Shown piece after piece: positions 41,871 to 53,879 of a stretch of DNA of 64,000 nucleotides. The first letter of the stretch is position 1, and the number at the start of each line of letters is the position of its first letter. The stretch spans positions 62,001 to 126,000 of the forward strand of contig JANBPK010000856.1 of NCBI GenBank assembly GCA_027579435.1, written 5' to 3'. The notes under the pieces are model-generated. The model made no database searches and was not told the DNA's origin. It was given only the letters and a program-made list of their open reading frames with translations. Both the position numbers and the translations under genes were made by a program. This DNA is from Candolleomyces eurysporus. Its lineage: Eukaryota > Basidiomycota > Agaricomycetes > Agaricales > Psathyrellaceae.

Positions 41871-43545
41871 ATGCCACCCAACCCGGTAGGTAGTGTCCCT
41901 GACCATAGTATGGATCCAGGTAAATGCAGCCCTGTGACCCTAATGATTAATGCTGACTCGATCCTGTCTTATAGATCAATGGAGATTCACAGATGAAGAA
42001 AGAGCTGCGCTGCAGCGCCACCAAGAAAGAAGGAAAGGTCTCGAAGAACAGAAAACCGAGTTACTGGAACAGCTCCGAAAGATTGAGGACAAGATTTCTG
42101 ATGCTCAGCGGCAGTACAACGAGCTGTACAACTCGAAGTCGGACTTAACGAAGCTTCCAAACGAAATGCTCTCGGAAATCTTCCAGTTAGCGCAACTGGA
42201 TCATCGGATTGAGGGAATGGTGCCACTGAATCCTCTCACAGAGGTAGTTATATCGCAGGTCTGCAGGCGTTGGAGGCGGCTTGCGCTAGCAACTCCTTCG
42301 CTATGGAACTCGTTCCGTTACGTTGGGAGAAACTCGCCTCGTGTTCCTTTGGATAGGCTGCAGGTTTACCTGGAGAGGTCACGCGAGCATGCTCTGGACC
42401 TCTGGTTCGACTTCACGGGCTTTCAAGAATGCAAAGAAGAAGAAAGAATTGGTATCCTGCGACTTATTATTCCAACACATATGCATCGCTGCCGGCAACT
42501 GCACATCCATTCCGACACCGCGACTCCCCTTGACGCCCTTCATTTCGACCTGCAATCTATATCCGCACCGTCTCTGGAGGTATTCTCCATGTGTCCTGAC
42601 CATACAGGCGAAGTAGTGGGGGTTGAGCCTGAATACGGGGAGCTATGGTCGGAATACAAGCCTAGTATCTTTCTGGGAGGCGCTCCTGTCCTTCGGCATG
42701 TGCAGTTAGGTGGACGCAGTTTCCCCAAACTCGTCCCGCCGGTTGACTCCATTGTCCATCTGCGTCTTGAGCGGCGTCGTGGATACGGAGAAATCTTTCT
42801 CAATCCCGACGTTCTCGACGACATTGTTGCTTTGCCGTCGTTGGAAACCCTGTCGATTGACGACATTTTCTTACTAGGTCCGACATTTCCCAAATCGAGG
42901 TCTAGGGGGACTATAGAAGCAAAACTGTTGAAGCATTTGCGTTGTGGCGACATCAGAGATGCCGATTTTCCATCATACTTTTTCGCCAACGTCAACGCTC
43001 CCTCCCTCGAGACTGCGACTATTCACCGGAAATATCCCCTTTCAGGCCAATTTTTTTCCCCAGGCCGCAGTTCATACTTCTACCCTTCACTTCGGGCACT
43101 CTATCTCTACGAATTTGAACCGACAGATGAAGATGAAAGGCACCTTCATTACCGTCTTTTCAGTAACATCATCTCCATGAGTCGGAATATTGAAAGCCTG
43201 ACCTTTTCGTACCAAGACGCGTGGCCCGACCTCATCAACGCCGTAACATCCCTATCTACCGCAGGACAAGGGCAAGTTTGGAACAGGTTAGAAAATCTTA
43301 CATTGAACTTCGACTCCCTCGACGTCGCAAGCCTTGAACAAATCCTTTCGCTTTGGCCACAGCTGAAAACGCTCCACCTACCGTCGCCGCGCGGAGAGCA
43401 ACTTAGGAGAGATGGTACTGGGATTCCCAACAACCTCTCAGTGAATACACTTGCAAAGGGGTCGCGAATCCCTTCTCCCCTTTGGTTGCCTTGGTTCGAT
43501 TGGACAGACGACGAGGACGATCGGTTTGCAATGTTTGTTCGATGA
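41871..43545 (+). CDS. F-box protein with N-terminal coiled coil
   Basis: Two exons: 41871-41919 (49 bases, MPPNPVGSVPDHSMDP) and 41975-43545, 539 residues. Exon 2 begins WRFTDEERAALQRHQERR with a coiled coil, then the F-box (LTKLPNEMLSEIFQLAQLDH, SQVCRRWRRLALATPSLWN). Leucine-rich blocks include LPSLETLSIDDIF and YPSLRALYLYEF. It ends WLPWFDWTDDEDDRFAMFVR. It is a tandem paralogue of 39322-40956 with an intact frame, and the same first-exon length supports the start chosen. Confidence 0.88.
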
Positions 43546-43880
43546 TATGGTGAGTTCATTGCCCTGACTTTGTCCTCAATGAAGCAGTGAGGGAGATACT
43601 AACATTCATACGTTTGCAGGCAGCAGCAGGGAAGACGCCCCTCGTTTCGAAAAACACCTCATGATAACGGAATAATACAGNTTTTTTTACTATGCTGAGA
43701 CTTATCGCGATTGAAATGTTTGTATTTGTCGATTTGATTAGGTCGCTCAGCCTCATTGTCGTAGACGGTTCGCTGTTGACGAAGTGCACGGAAAATCGTT
43801 TGGACGAGTATCAAGGTCACGTAGCGAATTTAATAACTTGTTACATATAGACGGCACACTGGAAACATATACTTGTCGAT
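43546..43880. other. Intergenic between convergent F-box genes
   Basis: No gene. It contains the N at 43681 before a run of seven T, and the duplicated 3' flank noted above. Confidence 0.5.
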
Positions 43881-45395
43881 TCAAAGCGCTACTTTGACGT
43901 TATAAAAGAATGGGTCATCTTTTCTATCACTAGAGGCCCAACCATAGTCCGGGGGCCAACTCTCGTGTCCGACCACCCTCAAATCATTGACCTCGATCCC
44001 CTCAGCGTCTGGGGCGATAGGGAAATGAGGAGAGACGCGGATTCGTGTCAGCTTAGGCCAACGATTCTTCAAATCGTTGACTTCCAATGGAAATCCCGTA
44101 GGAGGCGAGTTCCATGTCAGTTCTTCCACCTCCGGACATAGCTGCAGAGTACCCGCCTCCAAACCAGCCAGCAAAGAGTGTTCCATGTCGAACGACAATG
44201 TCAGGTTCTTCGCCCGACGGGTTCGCGTTGCGAGCTGGCCGAGGAGCTGGTTGAAAAACAGGTCGGGATCGTTCTGTTCTAGAGAGGTGAACAGCTTGAT
44301 TTTAATCAAGTATAGAGACCGGAATGAGGGGAAGGTGTAGTCAGAGGGACTGGGATCGAGGTTTTGAAATCCAAACTCTTGACCGGAGAAGTCGCAGCCT
44401 TGGATGGTGATGCTTTCGAGCAAGGGAGCAGTTACTTGATGGATCAAGAAAAGGAGAGTGAATATCCCCCATACTGTAGTACCCCCCACGCGGAAGTGCT
44501 TCAGCCGCTTGGCTTCCAGCGCTGGGGTGTGTTTCGGATGGAAAGCCGAGTAAATATCCCCCCATAGAGAAATCGTCTCGATAGATGGTAGTCGGATGAC
44601 GCTGAGAAAACAACTTGGGATGAGTACTGGGTTGGGAATTCCGATATCTGGTCCCGGTTGGAAACAAAAATGGACCAGGTTTTCGAAGCGTGGGCGATAT
44701 CGCGCCATGGCTGCGGAGACGTCCAACCGCAGAAACTCGATGGAGGGGCATACTTCTGCGAAAAACAACTTGGGGTTCCAATGGGGTTCTGAATCCCAGC
44801 CGAGATTGTAATGGTCATGGAATCTTGACGTACGCACATCTAGATACTGGAGTTTGGGTACTGAGAGTTTCTTGAGAGGTCGGTGGAAGGAAATAAGAGC
44901 GTCATCCTCGCCTTTGGACGTGAGAACAAGGCGCCGCCATCGGGAGGCATGCTCCAGGGTGGAAGCAAGCAATTCTTGTTTTGAGAGAACCGAGGAACTG
45001 GGGCTAATTGCTTCAAACCGGAAGCATAGCTCGAGGTCAGTGTCGCCCGACCTCTTCAGGTACTCTTGCAGCCTGTGCCGTTCGGATTCAAGGCGCTGTG
45101 GCAGGGGTCGAATGCAGTGGTAGATGGACCAGAGCTCTGGATAAGTCAAGGCAATATCCCTCCAACGCCTGCACACAAGAGATGCAGCAACCTCGACCGG
45201 CATGTGGTGGACGCCGTGCCCGTATTGATCTGCCGCGGCATAAACTTCGTCATGGGCCAGTTTGATGACTGACCGCAACAGTTCGTTAGGCAGGTCTTCA
45301 AACGTTATGGCGATATCTATGGGTCGTGTAAGTAGTCATTCACAAAAAATGAGCACAGAAACTGGAGAACCTTCTTCCTTGCTGGTCATCGTCAT
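43881..45395 (-). CDS. F-box protein
   Basis: Two exons: 45371-45395 (MTMTSKEE plus one base) and 43881-45316, 486 residues. The F-box is at residues 12-70 (ITFEDLPNELLRSVIKLAHD, ASLVCRRWRDIALTYPELWS). There is no N-terminal coiled coil, unlike most F-box genes here; it groups with 3229-4629. Leucine-rich motifs include LPSIETISLWGDI and FRSLYLIKIKLF. The C-terminus ends WPPDYGWASSDRKDDPFFYNVKVAL. The short first exon and phase-1 intron match the family design. Confidence 0.85.
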
Positions 45396-46787
45396 CGTGA
45401 AGGATCGCAGACGTGATTGAGGCTTAACTGCACTCGCATAGCCCTTCGGGAAATAGATTAGATTAGATTAAGATTAGATCAACGCCAAGTTCGGGAGCAC
45501 CTCGACATGCATGGAATACTGCATTCCTACTACTTGGCAGAGGACCGAGAAACAACAGACTTAAGTGTAGCTAGCATACTAGATTTACTGTCCTCTAAAC
45601 TATGGAAAGACGCAGTCCGCAAGAAAGAATCGTCTTCTGGGTCGCGGGAAGCTCATCTAAACCCTAGAGGCGACTCAGCCCTGTATACGACCTCTTTAAC
45701 CTGTGGGAAGCGGCCGATGCTGCGCACGGCAGGTGCCGAGGCATTTTGGCAGGCAGGAAAGAGAGATGGGAAGAATCAAAATGAAGCGGAGCTACGAAAG
45801 GCACTAGTAAGTAACGGAAACAGCCGAATGACGGAACGAAGCCGGTGGCATGATGGAATTCGGTCTTGGCCCCAACCAGCCCCCTCAAGTACCCCCAGCG
45901 AAATGCCTCGGTAATCGGTGAACAGCATTCATATTCGTGTTTTAAGCGCCTTTTCCATGGATTTCTGACAGCATGACTGATGAACAGAATATTTTCCTTG
46001 TTTATCCTGTAACATGTNCCCCCCACGACGTGGTTCAGGACCTGAAAGTCGTGAGGGTGTATGGATGAAAGTGATAGGGAGGAAATAAGAGACTACACGA
46101 GAGAGAGAAAATGGAAGGACAGAGCCCGATTGCAGTTCACCCTCTTCCATACCAGGTGCCGAGGCAGCATGGATTGCGAAGCTGATGGGAGCTGACGGTA
46201 GGAGGGGGAGTCTGCTTTTCACAATCTGTACGCAACTAAACGCGGTCGCAAAATTAGTCACGGGTAAATTAACGGTTGGTATTCTAGTGTCCAATAGTGG
46301 TCTCTCTACGACAGATGCTTTGTCCTCAGAGCCAGTCTTAGAATGCGCACCCAGTTGAGATAGCCGATGCATAGTTTGGTGAGCGAGTCGAGGAATCATA
46401 CCATCCCTCCATCAGCCCACATACTGCGAAAGACAGAAATGGTGACCCGCCATCGCGTCATGAACTAAAACGTGAAGAAGTATGCTCGCTGGAATCCTCC
46501 GAACAGAATAATCAAATAGGCAACCAGGTCAGTTCAGGTTTGACGGTAACTCTCTCGCACTCGCACGGTGCACTTCACGAGGTTGTGTGCGTCAATGATA
46601 TTACGAACGATCATTTGTACGGTGCATCGACACCTGAGCTCGCTTTCAAAGGATACAGGATGACATTCATTTGAGTATTACAGAAGAGAAAATCTGGACG
46701 CGCTCAAAGCCATCAAGAAATCACTTATTGATAAAGCCTAGATATGATGATGTCAAAGAAGGGAATAGCGTAGGAAGAACCTCGTTC
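45396..46787. other. Intergenic with a dispersed repeat
   Basis: Contains a short AGATT-type run (about 45460-45480), a dispersed repeat copy (45712-45900) and an N at 46018. No gene is seen. Confidence 0.5.
45712..45900 (+). repeat. Dispersed repeat, copy 1
   Basis: 45712-45754 is identical over 43 bases to 50891-50933. A second block (GGAAACAGCCGAA.. to CCCCCTCAAGTAC, about 45817-45895) matches 51148-51225 with small gaps. It is probably a short non-autonomous element or solo terminal repeat; its ends are not defined. Confidence 0.65.
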
Positions 46788-49700
46788 TCAGACCAATATC
46801 CCTTCTGCATTCCAGATCCGAACTGTCCCATCCATGGAGCCAGAGACAATGCGTTTGCCATCAGGCGAAATGGCGACAGACAACACATGAAATATGTGGC
46901 CTCGTAGAGGCTCCCCCACCTGGTTCCCCGTCTCCAAATCCCAGATCCGAATCGTCCTGTCGTCAGACCCAGAAACGATGTGCTTGCCATCGGGCGAGAT
47001 TGCGACAGAATTGACATCATCGCTGTGCTCCTGTAGCGGGTCTCCCACCTGTGTCCCCGCCTCCGCATCCCAGATCCGAATCGTGTGGTCCCGAGAGCCG
47101 GAGACGATACGCTTGCAATCAGGCGAGATTGCGACAGACCACACCGAATGTGTGTGCCCTCGTAGCGGCTCTCGCACTTGTGTCCCTGTCTCTGCATCCC
47201 AGATCCGAATCGTCCCGTCGCTGGAGCCAGAGACGATGCGCTTGCCATTACTGCGAGATTGCGACAGACCGCACCCTATGTGTGTGCCCTTGCAGCGGCG
47301 CTGCTCCTACCTGCGTCCCTGCCGCCTCGTCCCAAATGCGAATGGTCTTATCGCGAGAGCCGGAAATGATACGCTGGCTGTCATGCGAGAAAGCGACAGA
47401 CAGGACGAAGTCTTCGTGCCCTCGTAGCGGTTCTCCAGCCTGCACCCCCGTCTCCGCATCCCAGGCCCGGATCGTCTTGTCATCGGAACCGGAGACAATA
47501 AGCTTGCCGTCAGGCGAGATTGCAACAGAATTAATATCGCCTTCATGCCCACGCAGCGGTTCTCCAGCCTGTGCCCCCGTCTCCATGTTCCAAATTCGGA
47601 TTGTTTCATCCCAAGAGCCGGAGACAATGCGCTTGCAATTAGGCGAGATGGCCACACACTGCACCAACTCTCTGTGCCCTCGAAGTTCGAATAGGCAGTT
47701 AACATCTGAATTGTACGAAGTTGGTCACATTCGTTTTAAGATGAAGAGGTCACCTCTACTCACCCATGGTATATCGCCGCATGAAATCTTCTGCCACCTT
47801 CCATTCTTCATCCGAGCCACTCGTCGAGAGATGCTTCAGCCCGGCCCAGATTCGACGCCATTTTTGAAGCTTGAGATTTCCCAAATTCTCGCTGAGAATC
47901 TCAATTGTGGTGCGCAGGAATCGGCACTTCGCTTCAGCTGGAGGAGTACTTGGGCCCCAGAGACTGATGATTTCAATCACTTCATCGTATACGGCCTGTG
48001 CCCCTTCCCCAGAGTCTATGCCACGCTATCAGTTGGAAAATTTGTTTATGTCGGGAATACTATGCAACTTACGATCTCCGACGATTTGCTTCAGTATGTC
48101 GTCTACCTCTTTTCCCTCCATAAACCTTCTCAGAACCGTTCTCGCATATTCGAAGATGTCGATCTCCAGCCATCCGCCAGAGTTTGACAGACCGCCCTCG
48201 CGAAGCTTATCCCAAAAAGCTCGGTCTCTGACCTTAGATGGAGATACGGTCCGTGTTTGGAGAAGTTGATGAAGCAATCTCTGAAGCATGCCCGGGTTTT
48301 TGGTGGATATAACCGAACCAAAATCATCCGAGTCCTCGCTTGTAGCCTCGTGGGATGGAGGCCGTGCTTTAGGAATATAAGGGCGAGGCGTTTCGGCCAG
48401 GATGAGCGAGCTATGAATTTTCTGGCCCTCATGTATCTTCCTCTCAGACCAGAAGTGAGGCCTATCGGAATGTGAGTCCATAATCGATGGTTCGGAGGAG
48501 ATCACTTACATTCGAGTGGTCTCCTTGCAACCCGGACTTCTCGCAAACGTCAGCCTTCGGAAAGGAAGAACCTCGAAAAGGTGCCAAAGCCCCGTGAGTG
48601 ACTCTTGGAACTCGATTTGCTCGCTTGACGAGAGTTCCCGCTCAAATGGCTCCAGTCGGAGACCAAGGGCCTCTGCTTCTGACGCCATCCACCGCAAGGG
48701 CGGTCGACTGCGGTCCATTCCAATATTCTGTACGTTTCCACCTCCTCTATAGTTCCGTCAGAAGTCCATTTATAAGGAAACGTCCAATAGTGGAGCTTAC
48801 ATGTCAGAGTGTGTCCCTGCAAACCAGACTTCCAACACTTGTGGCGGATCGTCGTTTGAAGAGGGAAGTATGAAGATCTTGCTTCCCCATGCGTACTCCG
48901 GCAGGAACTTCACCCTCCGCTCATCAAGGGCGAGTGCATGTCGAAAGTAGCAGACATGACCCATACCCTCCGTCGTCCTAGGTAGCACCCGTTTTCCTCT
49001 CGCAATTCCAATTGACGAGACAGTGTCCCTATTGTCGCAGTTAGCCCAAATGTGTTCTGTTGGAAACATTTGAACATGACATACCAAGCCCCAACGAAGT
49101 GAACCCTAACGTTCCTACGCGAGAACGCTCGCTTGAATCGTTCCGCCATAGATATCGGCCGTGCTTCAAATTGCTCCACTGGCGCCTCCTTTTTCTGGAG
49201 CCGGAGAGCTTCCTTGAGACGGGTCATCATGGAAGCCCGCTCGGCAGTAACTTGCTCAGGCGAAGCCTTGGGTTTCGCTGAGCCAACTGGGGCGATTAGC
49301 TCACGCTCGGATTCTGGGTCTGCATAAAGCTCGTAGGCACTGCAACGGAGCAAAGGTACGCCGAACAATCGGTGATCACGGGTGATTTAATATATCGGAT
49401 TCACTTACAAAGGAATCTGCATCTCGTTCCCCTTGTGAATGAGGCCGACCTAGGCATTCCTTCAGTACCAAGTTGGCAAGATGTACAAGATGTAATGGCG
49501 AACGTACCTTCTCAATCATCGCCGATAACGCTCGAACTTGAAATGCTCCTCGAGAGAAACCTGATCACAGTGAGAAACAATGCAGTCACCAGACCGAATT
49601 GTCTTCGACATACCAAACAGGAATATGCAATCGCCGTCCTCGTAGTTGTCTGACAGCCACCGATAGGCAGCCTGTACGGTCTTTTCAAAATTCCTGTTAA

Positions 49701-50334
49701 TAATAAACACAGTGAGTGGATGGACAACATGGGAACGGGTAATCAGACGTACCAGGCAATGGCTAAATCAATCTTATGAAAGACAACTTGCTTATAGTAC
49801 TTCAACGATCTCCAATGTGGTCGAGCATATGTTCCAATGCCACTGTTGTACCAAGTACGCTGGTTATCGCCAGTCTCTTTCATGATGAGATTGTAGATCT
49901 CGATGACGTTCGTGTTCTAGTCCAAGCACCAAGTCAGCAGAACATCGAGAGGGCTAGAGGGTCTCTTTCTTGCGAGCATACCTTCTTGCCGAACTGATTC
50001 GCAGTACCGTCGATACAAAGGACGAGATTTCGGCCACCCCGCTTGTGGTGACCGCAGGGCATTGGCTTCAACTCAAGCGCTGGCGGCGGGGGCTGAGGAG
50101 CACGACCAGCCTCGTTCTCTGAGTAGATACGTCAGTAACTTTGATAAGACAAATTTGAGTTTGATTGAGTGCTCACCATGACGCTCTTTCAGAGGGACAC
50201 CACGACTAGCTTGGGCGCTTTTAGCACCACGATCTGGGAAGAAGTATCAGAGATCTTGTCACAGAGGCGCTGGATTCGACCAAGTACTGCTTACCACGGT
50301 TCTCTTCAACGATGAGCTCATCGTTTCCTGTCAT
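46788..50334 (-). CDS. DUF2235 (Tle1-like) alpha/beta-hydrolase fused to seven WD40 repeats, frameshifted in repeat 4
   Basis: Thirteen exons: 50295-50334, 50177-50233, 49982-50118, 49753-49916, 49614-49693, 49508-49560, 49409-49449, 49085-49339, 48801-49028, 48510-48746, 48073-48461, 47764-48015, 46788-47705; about 949 residues. The N-terminal hydrolase has NLVLCIDGTANQFG, then GFSRGA (nucleophile Ser162), AWDTVSS (Asp277) and AGTHSDIGGGN (His349), a complete Ser-Asp-His triad as in type VI secretion phospholipase effectors and fungal DUF2235 proteins. A 250-residue helical linker leads to seven repeats of the form VAISPDGKRIVSGS.D.TIRIWD, enough for one propeller, with near-identical sequences as in fungal recognition proteins. 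One extra base near 47250 brings a TAA in repeat 4, so the predicted product ends after about 3.5 repeats unless this is a sequencing error. The lipase substrate is unknown. Confidence 0.85.
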
Positions 50335-51438
50335 ATTCAAGACTGAGTGCCTGAGGTACGGAGTAGTCACAGAAGGGTGAGGAATAAACGCGTGCAGTTG
50401 GCCTCATTTATATACCACATGATTGGGGAAATGGTTCTCCGCCTGAAGTAGATAAGGTTCAATATCCAACATAAAAACTTCGTGAATGGACTAATTGATA
50501 TCGTTAGCCATGATAGCGCCCGTCTGTCTTGGAGGATTGCTGCATGTCATATGGCGGCGGAAAGGGCAAATGCGACCAATGTGATCACATAGAAGCTCCA
50601 GGCATAATCTAGAGATCACTATTTTTACCGTGTGTTTGGAGATAAGGCACTGGTAGCAAGAGAGTCGACAGCTGGTCAATATAGACATTCTGGGAAGAAC
50701 AACAATTAGGAAGAGGAATGGCCGCCCGTTCTTCTAGAACAATGGACAACAGCTACCGTCTCTTCAGTTGGACCTCATGTTCAGCTATAGCACGATACTG
50801 ACATATCCAATGACAGTTGGACGTCATCGTAACAAAAACTCGTACTGAACGAGTGCCCAAACTCGCCTCGCCTCGTGGTTTGAGTGGGAAGGCCGATGCT
50901 GCGCACGGCAGGTGCCGAGGCATTTTGGCAGGCGGATTGGCGGCGCTTATCGCCCTGGGACGGGCCCCAAAGCGCTGTCATAGATCGTGTTACATTAAGT
51001 GCTCAATCTCGCATGACAGTCGACAATTCCCCTCCCCCCTAGTGTTCACATTGATAAGGGGCGGACAGTGAAAAGTTGGTAAAAGTGGGTATCGGCAGAT
51101 ACGGCATGAGGGGAGTATGGAAACAGACGGAAATGGAGCGGAGCCAGCGGAAACAGCCGAAGCACGGAACGCTGGCATGATGGATTTCATTCTTGGCCCC
51201 CAAACTGCCCCCTTAAGTACTCGGCAAACTCCTCCAACTCGATCCAACCTTGCTATTTCAAATGGTGGGATGGCGTATGAAGCGTGGTGAGCTCGGTGCG
51301 CGACGAGACTGGAGGTTTCCGAAACGAATTCTAGGTGAGTTCCCCCGCCTCTGGACACAACCTGAGAATCAAAGCGCTAGTGACCGGATGCCTGTCATAC
51401 AACGCATCGTAGAGGTTGCATTTTCTCGTGCTGAATGA
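50335..51438. other. Intergenic with a dispersed repeat
   Basis: Promoter side of the DUF2235-WD40 gene, the second dispersed repeat copy, then the 3' flank of an F-box relic. No intact gene is seen. Confidence 0.5.
50891..51230 (+). repeat. Dispersed repeat, copy 2
   Basis: Shares the 43-base identical block and the GGAAACAGCCGAA..CCCCCTTAAGTAC block with 45712-45900, with about 150 extra bases between the blocks. Confidence 0.65.
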
Positions 51439-52431
51439 TCAGGTCAGCGTTCTAGTGCATCTTGTTCGATGCATGAGCCGACGAAGGAAATTGTTGTCAT
51501 GGCCCCTTGGAGTCTTGACATCGATGAGATGCAGCGCTAGCGGTCGCAAGGAGGGGAAAGACTCGGGCTGGCAGGGGGTCCGTATCATATTGTCAATACA
51601 GCACCGTTGAATGATGATACTCTCAAGCGCCGGAGCCGACACCCGATGTAAGAGAATTAGCAAGGGTTCCTAGCTAGTACCTGCCATGCGAATACGCTCC
51701 AACCGCTTGGCATTGATGATTGTGAGGGGCATATCCTCGGACCACTCGAAGATTATCATGCCCCATAATGAGAGGGTTTCGATAGTTGGTAATTGCATGA
51801 TTTCAGTCAAAACCGCGATTGACACCATTGTGGCCATTATCACCCTGGGTCCCTCTTCAAGGAAGACATGCACCAACGATGGTCAAAGTCCTTGACGGCA
51901 CCGACGTCCAAACGAAGATATCGCATACAGGCGAAGAATTTTTCTAAAGATGAGGAGTTCCATGACGCTTCGCTGTCAGTGGGGTATCTAGCTATAGAGT
52001 AACGTACGTCGAGATACTCTAGTTTGTTCGCACATCGGACTCTTCCTGGTGATTTTTGGAATGGGCGACTGTCTTATCCTTCCCACCCGACACCAGAATG
52101 AAATGTCGTCAACGGGCCGCATTCTTTATCGTGGACTCGAGCATCTCGTTGAAGAAAGGGGTACATGAATTGAGTTGAGAATCGAAATGTGAGGTCTATG
52201 GGTACGGGGGTGGACCGTTCTCGGTATGCATGGAGGAGGTCGAGTGCATCGATAAACGGACCACGTATTTGGTGAAGATATGACAAACCTCTTCCACCGT
52301 CTGCATACTGCCAATAGTACCAGTTCAATGGGTGGTTGCCTGGCGGCACTGCGGTCTTCGTAGGCTTTGATGTGCGCCAAATGGAAGATCACGGAAATGA
52401 TCTCGACGGGAGCGTCAGAAATGCACCCCAA
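51439..52431 (-). pseudogene. Degenerate F-box gene
   Basis: Fragments in three frames read in order as an F-box protein of the 43881-45395 type: SDAPVEIISVIFHLAHIKAYE and AVCRRWKRFVISSPNTWSVYRC (F-box), IDLTFRFSTQF, LPTIETLSLWGMI and VSAPALESIIIQRC. Frame changes occur at about 52250 and between 51880 and 52070, so the product is not continuous. The C-terminal WPP signature is missing. Confidence 0.8.
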
Positions 52432-53879
52432 AGAGTGTCTGAGTGCCTTTGAGCGGTTTTAACCTCATAGGATCACCGGGAGAACCTACTTGTGTCTATT
52501 CTCCCTTCGACGCTGGTTCGGATGGTCAAGAGAGGGGGAACTTTGCCGCAAGCCGTGATTGGACTGTCCACACACCCGTGACGCCACCCAAAAAAGCCTA
52601 CTGGCACAATCATTTACACACATTGCTTAAACCTGGTATCGCACTTCAACCCTCAACAGTTCAGCGTAGGAGAGAAGGCGCAGGAAGCATATGGCGTCTC
52701 CGCGTCGGCGATACTGAGACGACCCGACTAGTACTAGCTAACTCTCGATCCTAAAGGCCATCAGAAAAACGGTACGTAATTCAATAGCGATATAAGGCTG
52801 GTTATTTACTTGAGGGAAACCTGAATCCTAGATACAAGCATTGCAGCTATGACCACGCGAGCCACCAAATCTCTTGATCATCTCATCAGACCTTCTTTGC
52901 CTTCTCAGCCACGCATTTATTCTTTGAAGAAGCCTTCCAAGGTATTCTCTCCCGACTACTGTACTCTCCAACAGCAAGCATAAATCCACATTTGGAGACC
53001 TCCACACATTCGATGCTTTCGAAAACTCAGCGGCACTCGTCGATCGTCACGGTCTGAATCCTCCTCCGAATTTTTTAGACTATAGGGCTTCCAATATGAT
53101 ACCACGCGAGGCGCATCTCCTCTGGCTACATGCCTTTCAAATGGTCGTGATCAAACACCCGACTTCCAGAGACCTCTGAATCGGCTTCAAAGAACTTGGA
53201 AGTTCCAACGCCGCAGAGCTCGTGCGTGGCTGCTACAAATGGTATTATACACACCCCCAATATCGACCGGATATCTCGGAACATAGAATTGTGTACTATA
53301 GGCCATTTGCTTTGTACTTCTCGTACAAGATCCATGGGCAATCAAATGTAATCGCTTAGCAACTGCCTTCTCTCGTCGATCGGTAGATTCTGTTTCCCGG
53401 ATCGTAACTGGGAGGCGTACGTGTTTTTCGGACACGCTTAAAAGGGTGAGGCTCATACCATACTTGGTAAGTAGGTTTTGGCACAGCGTACCAGTATACT
53501 TGTTGACTTGGAAGTCTGGCAGGTACTAATTATTATAGGTTCAAGGTAAGGATTTGGCCAAAGACTTGACGACGTTAGTCAAGGTATCACTGCTGACGAA
53601 TACCCTGTCAGTGACTTTGTCATCTTGAACACCAGGTTTACGTTTTGCTGTTCATATCCCCAGCCCCGAGGGCTTTATCGTTTGGGTTGATCCGACTCGG
53701 AGGAGTTTAATTATGGCTGTCTAGGCATAAAATTAGCTTGTGAACTGTCGAGATACAGAATACAGAATTCACGGGATGTCGCGTAGGGTACAGAATAGTT
53801 TACCAAGACAACAGCGATATGCACGACGAGAAACGAAATAGATGGAGAATCGACCAGCGAATAATGGAAGTAAAAGACT
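52432..53879. other. Intergenic
   Basis: 1.4 kb with only short frames and no recognisable domain or repeat. Confidence 0.5.

Noticed and set aside
47051..48187. 378-codon plus-strand frame
   Set aside because: It is the complement of the repetitive WD40 coding region and shows the repeated Arg/Pro/Ser pattern expected of such a shadow.
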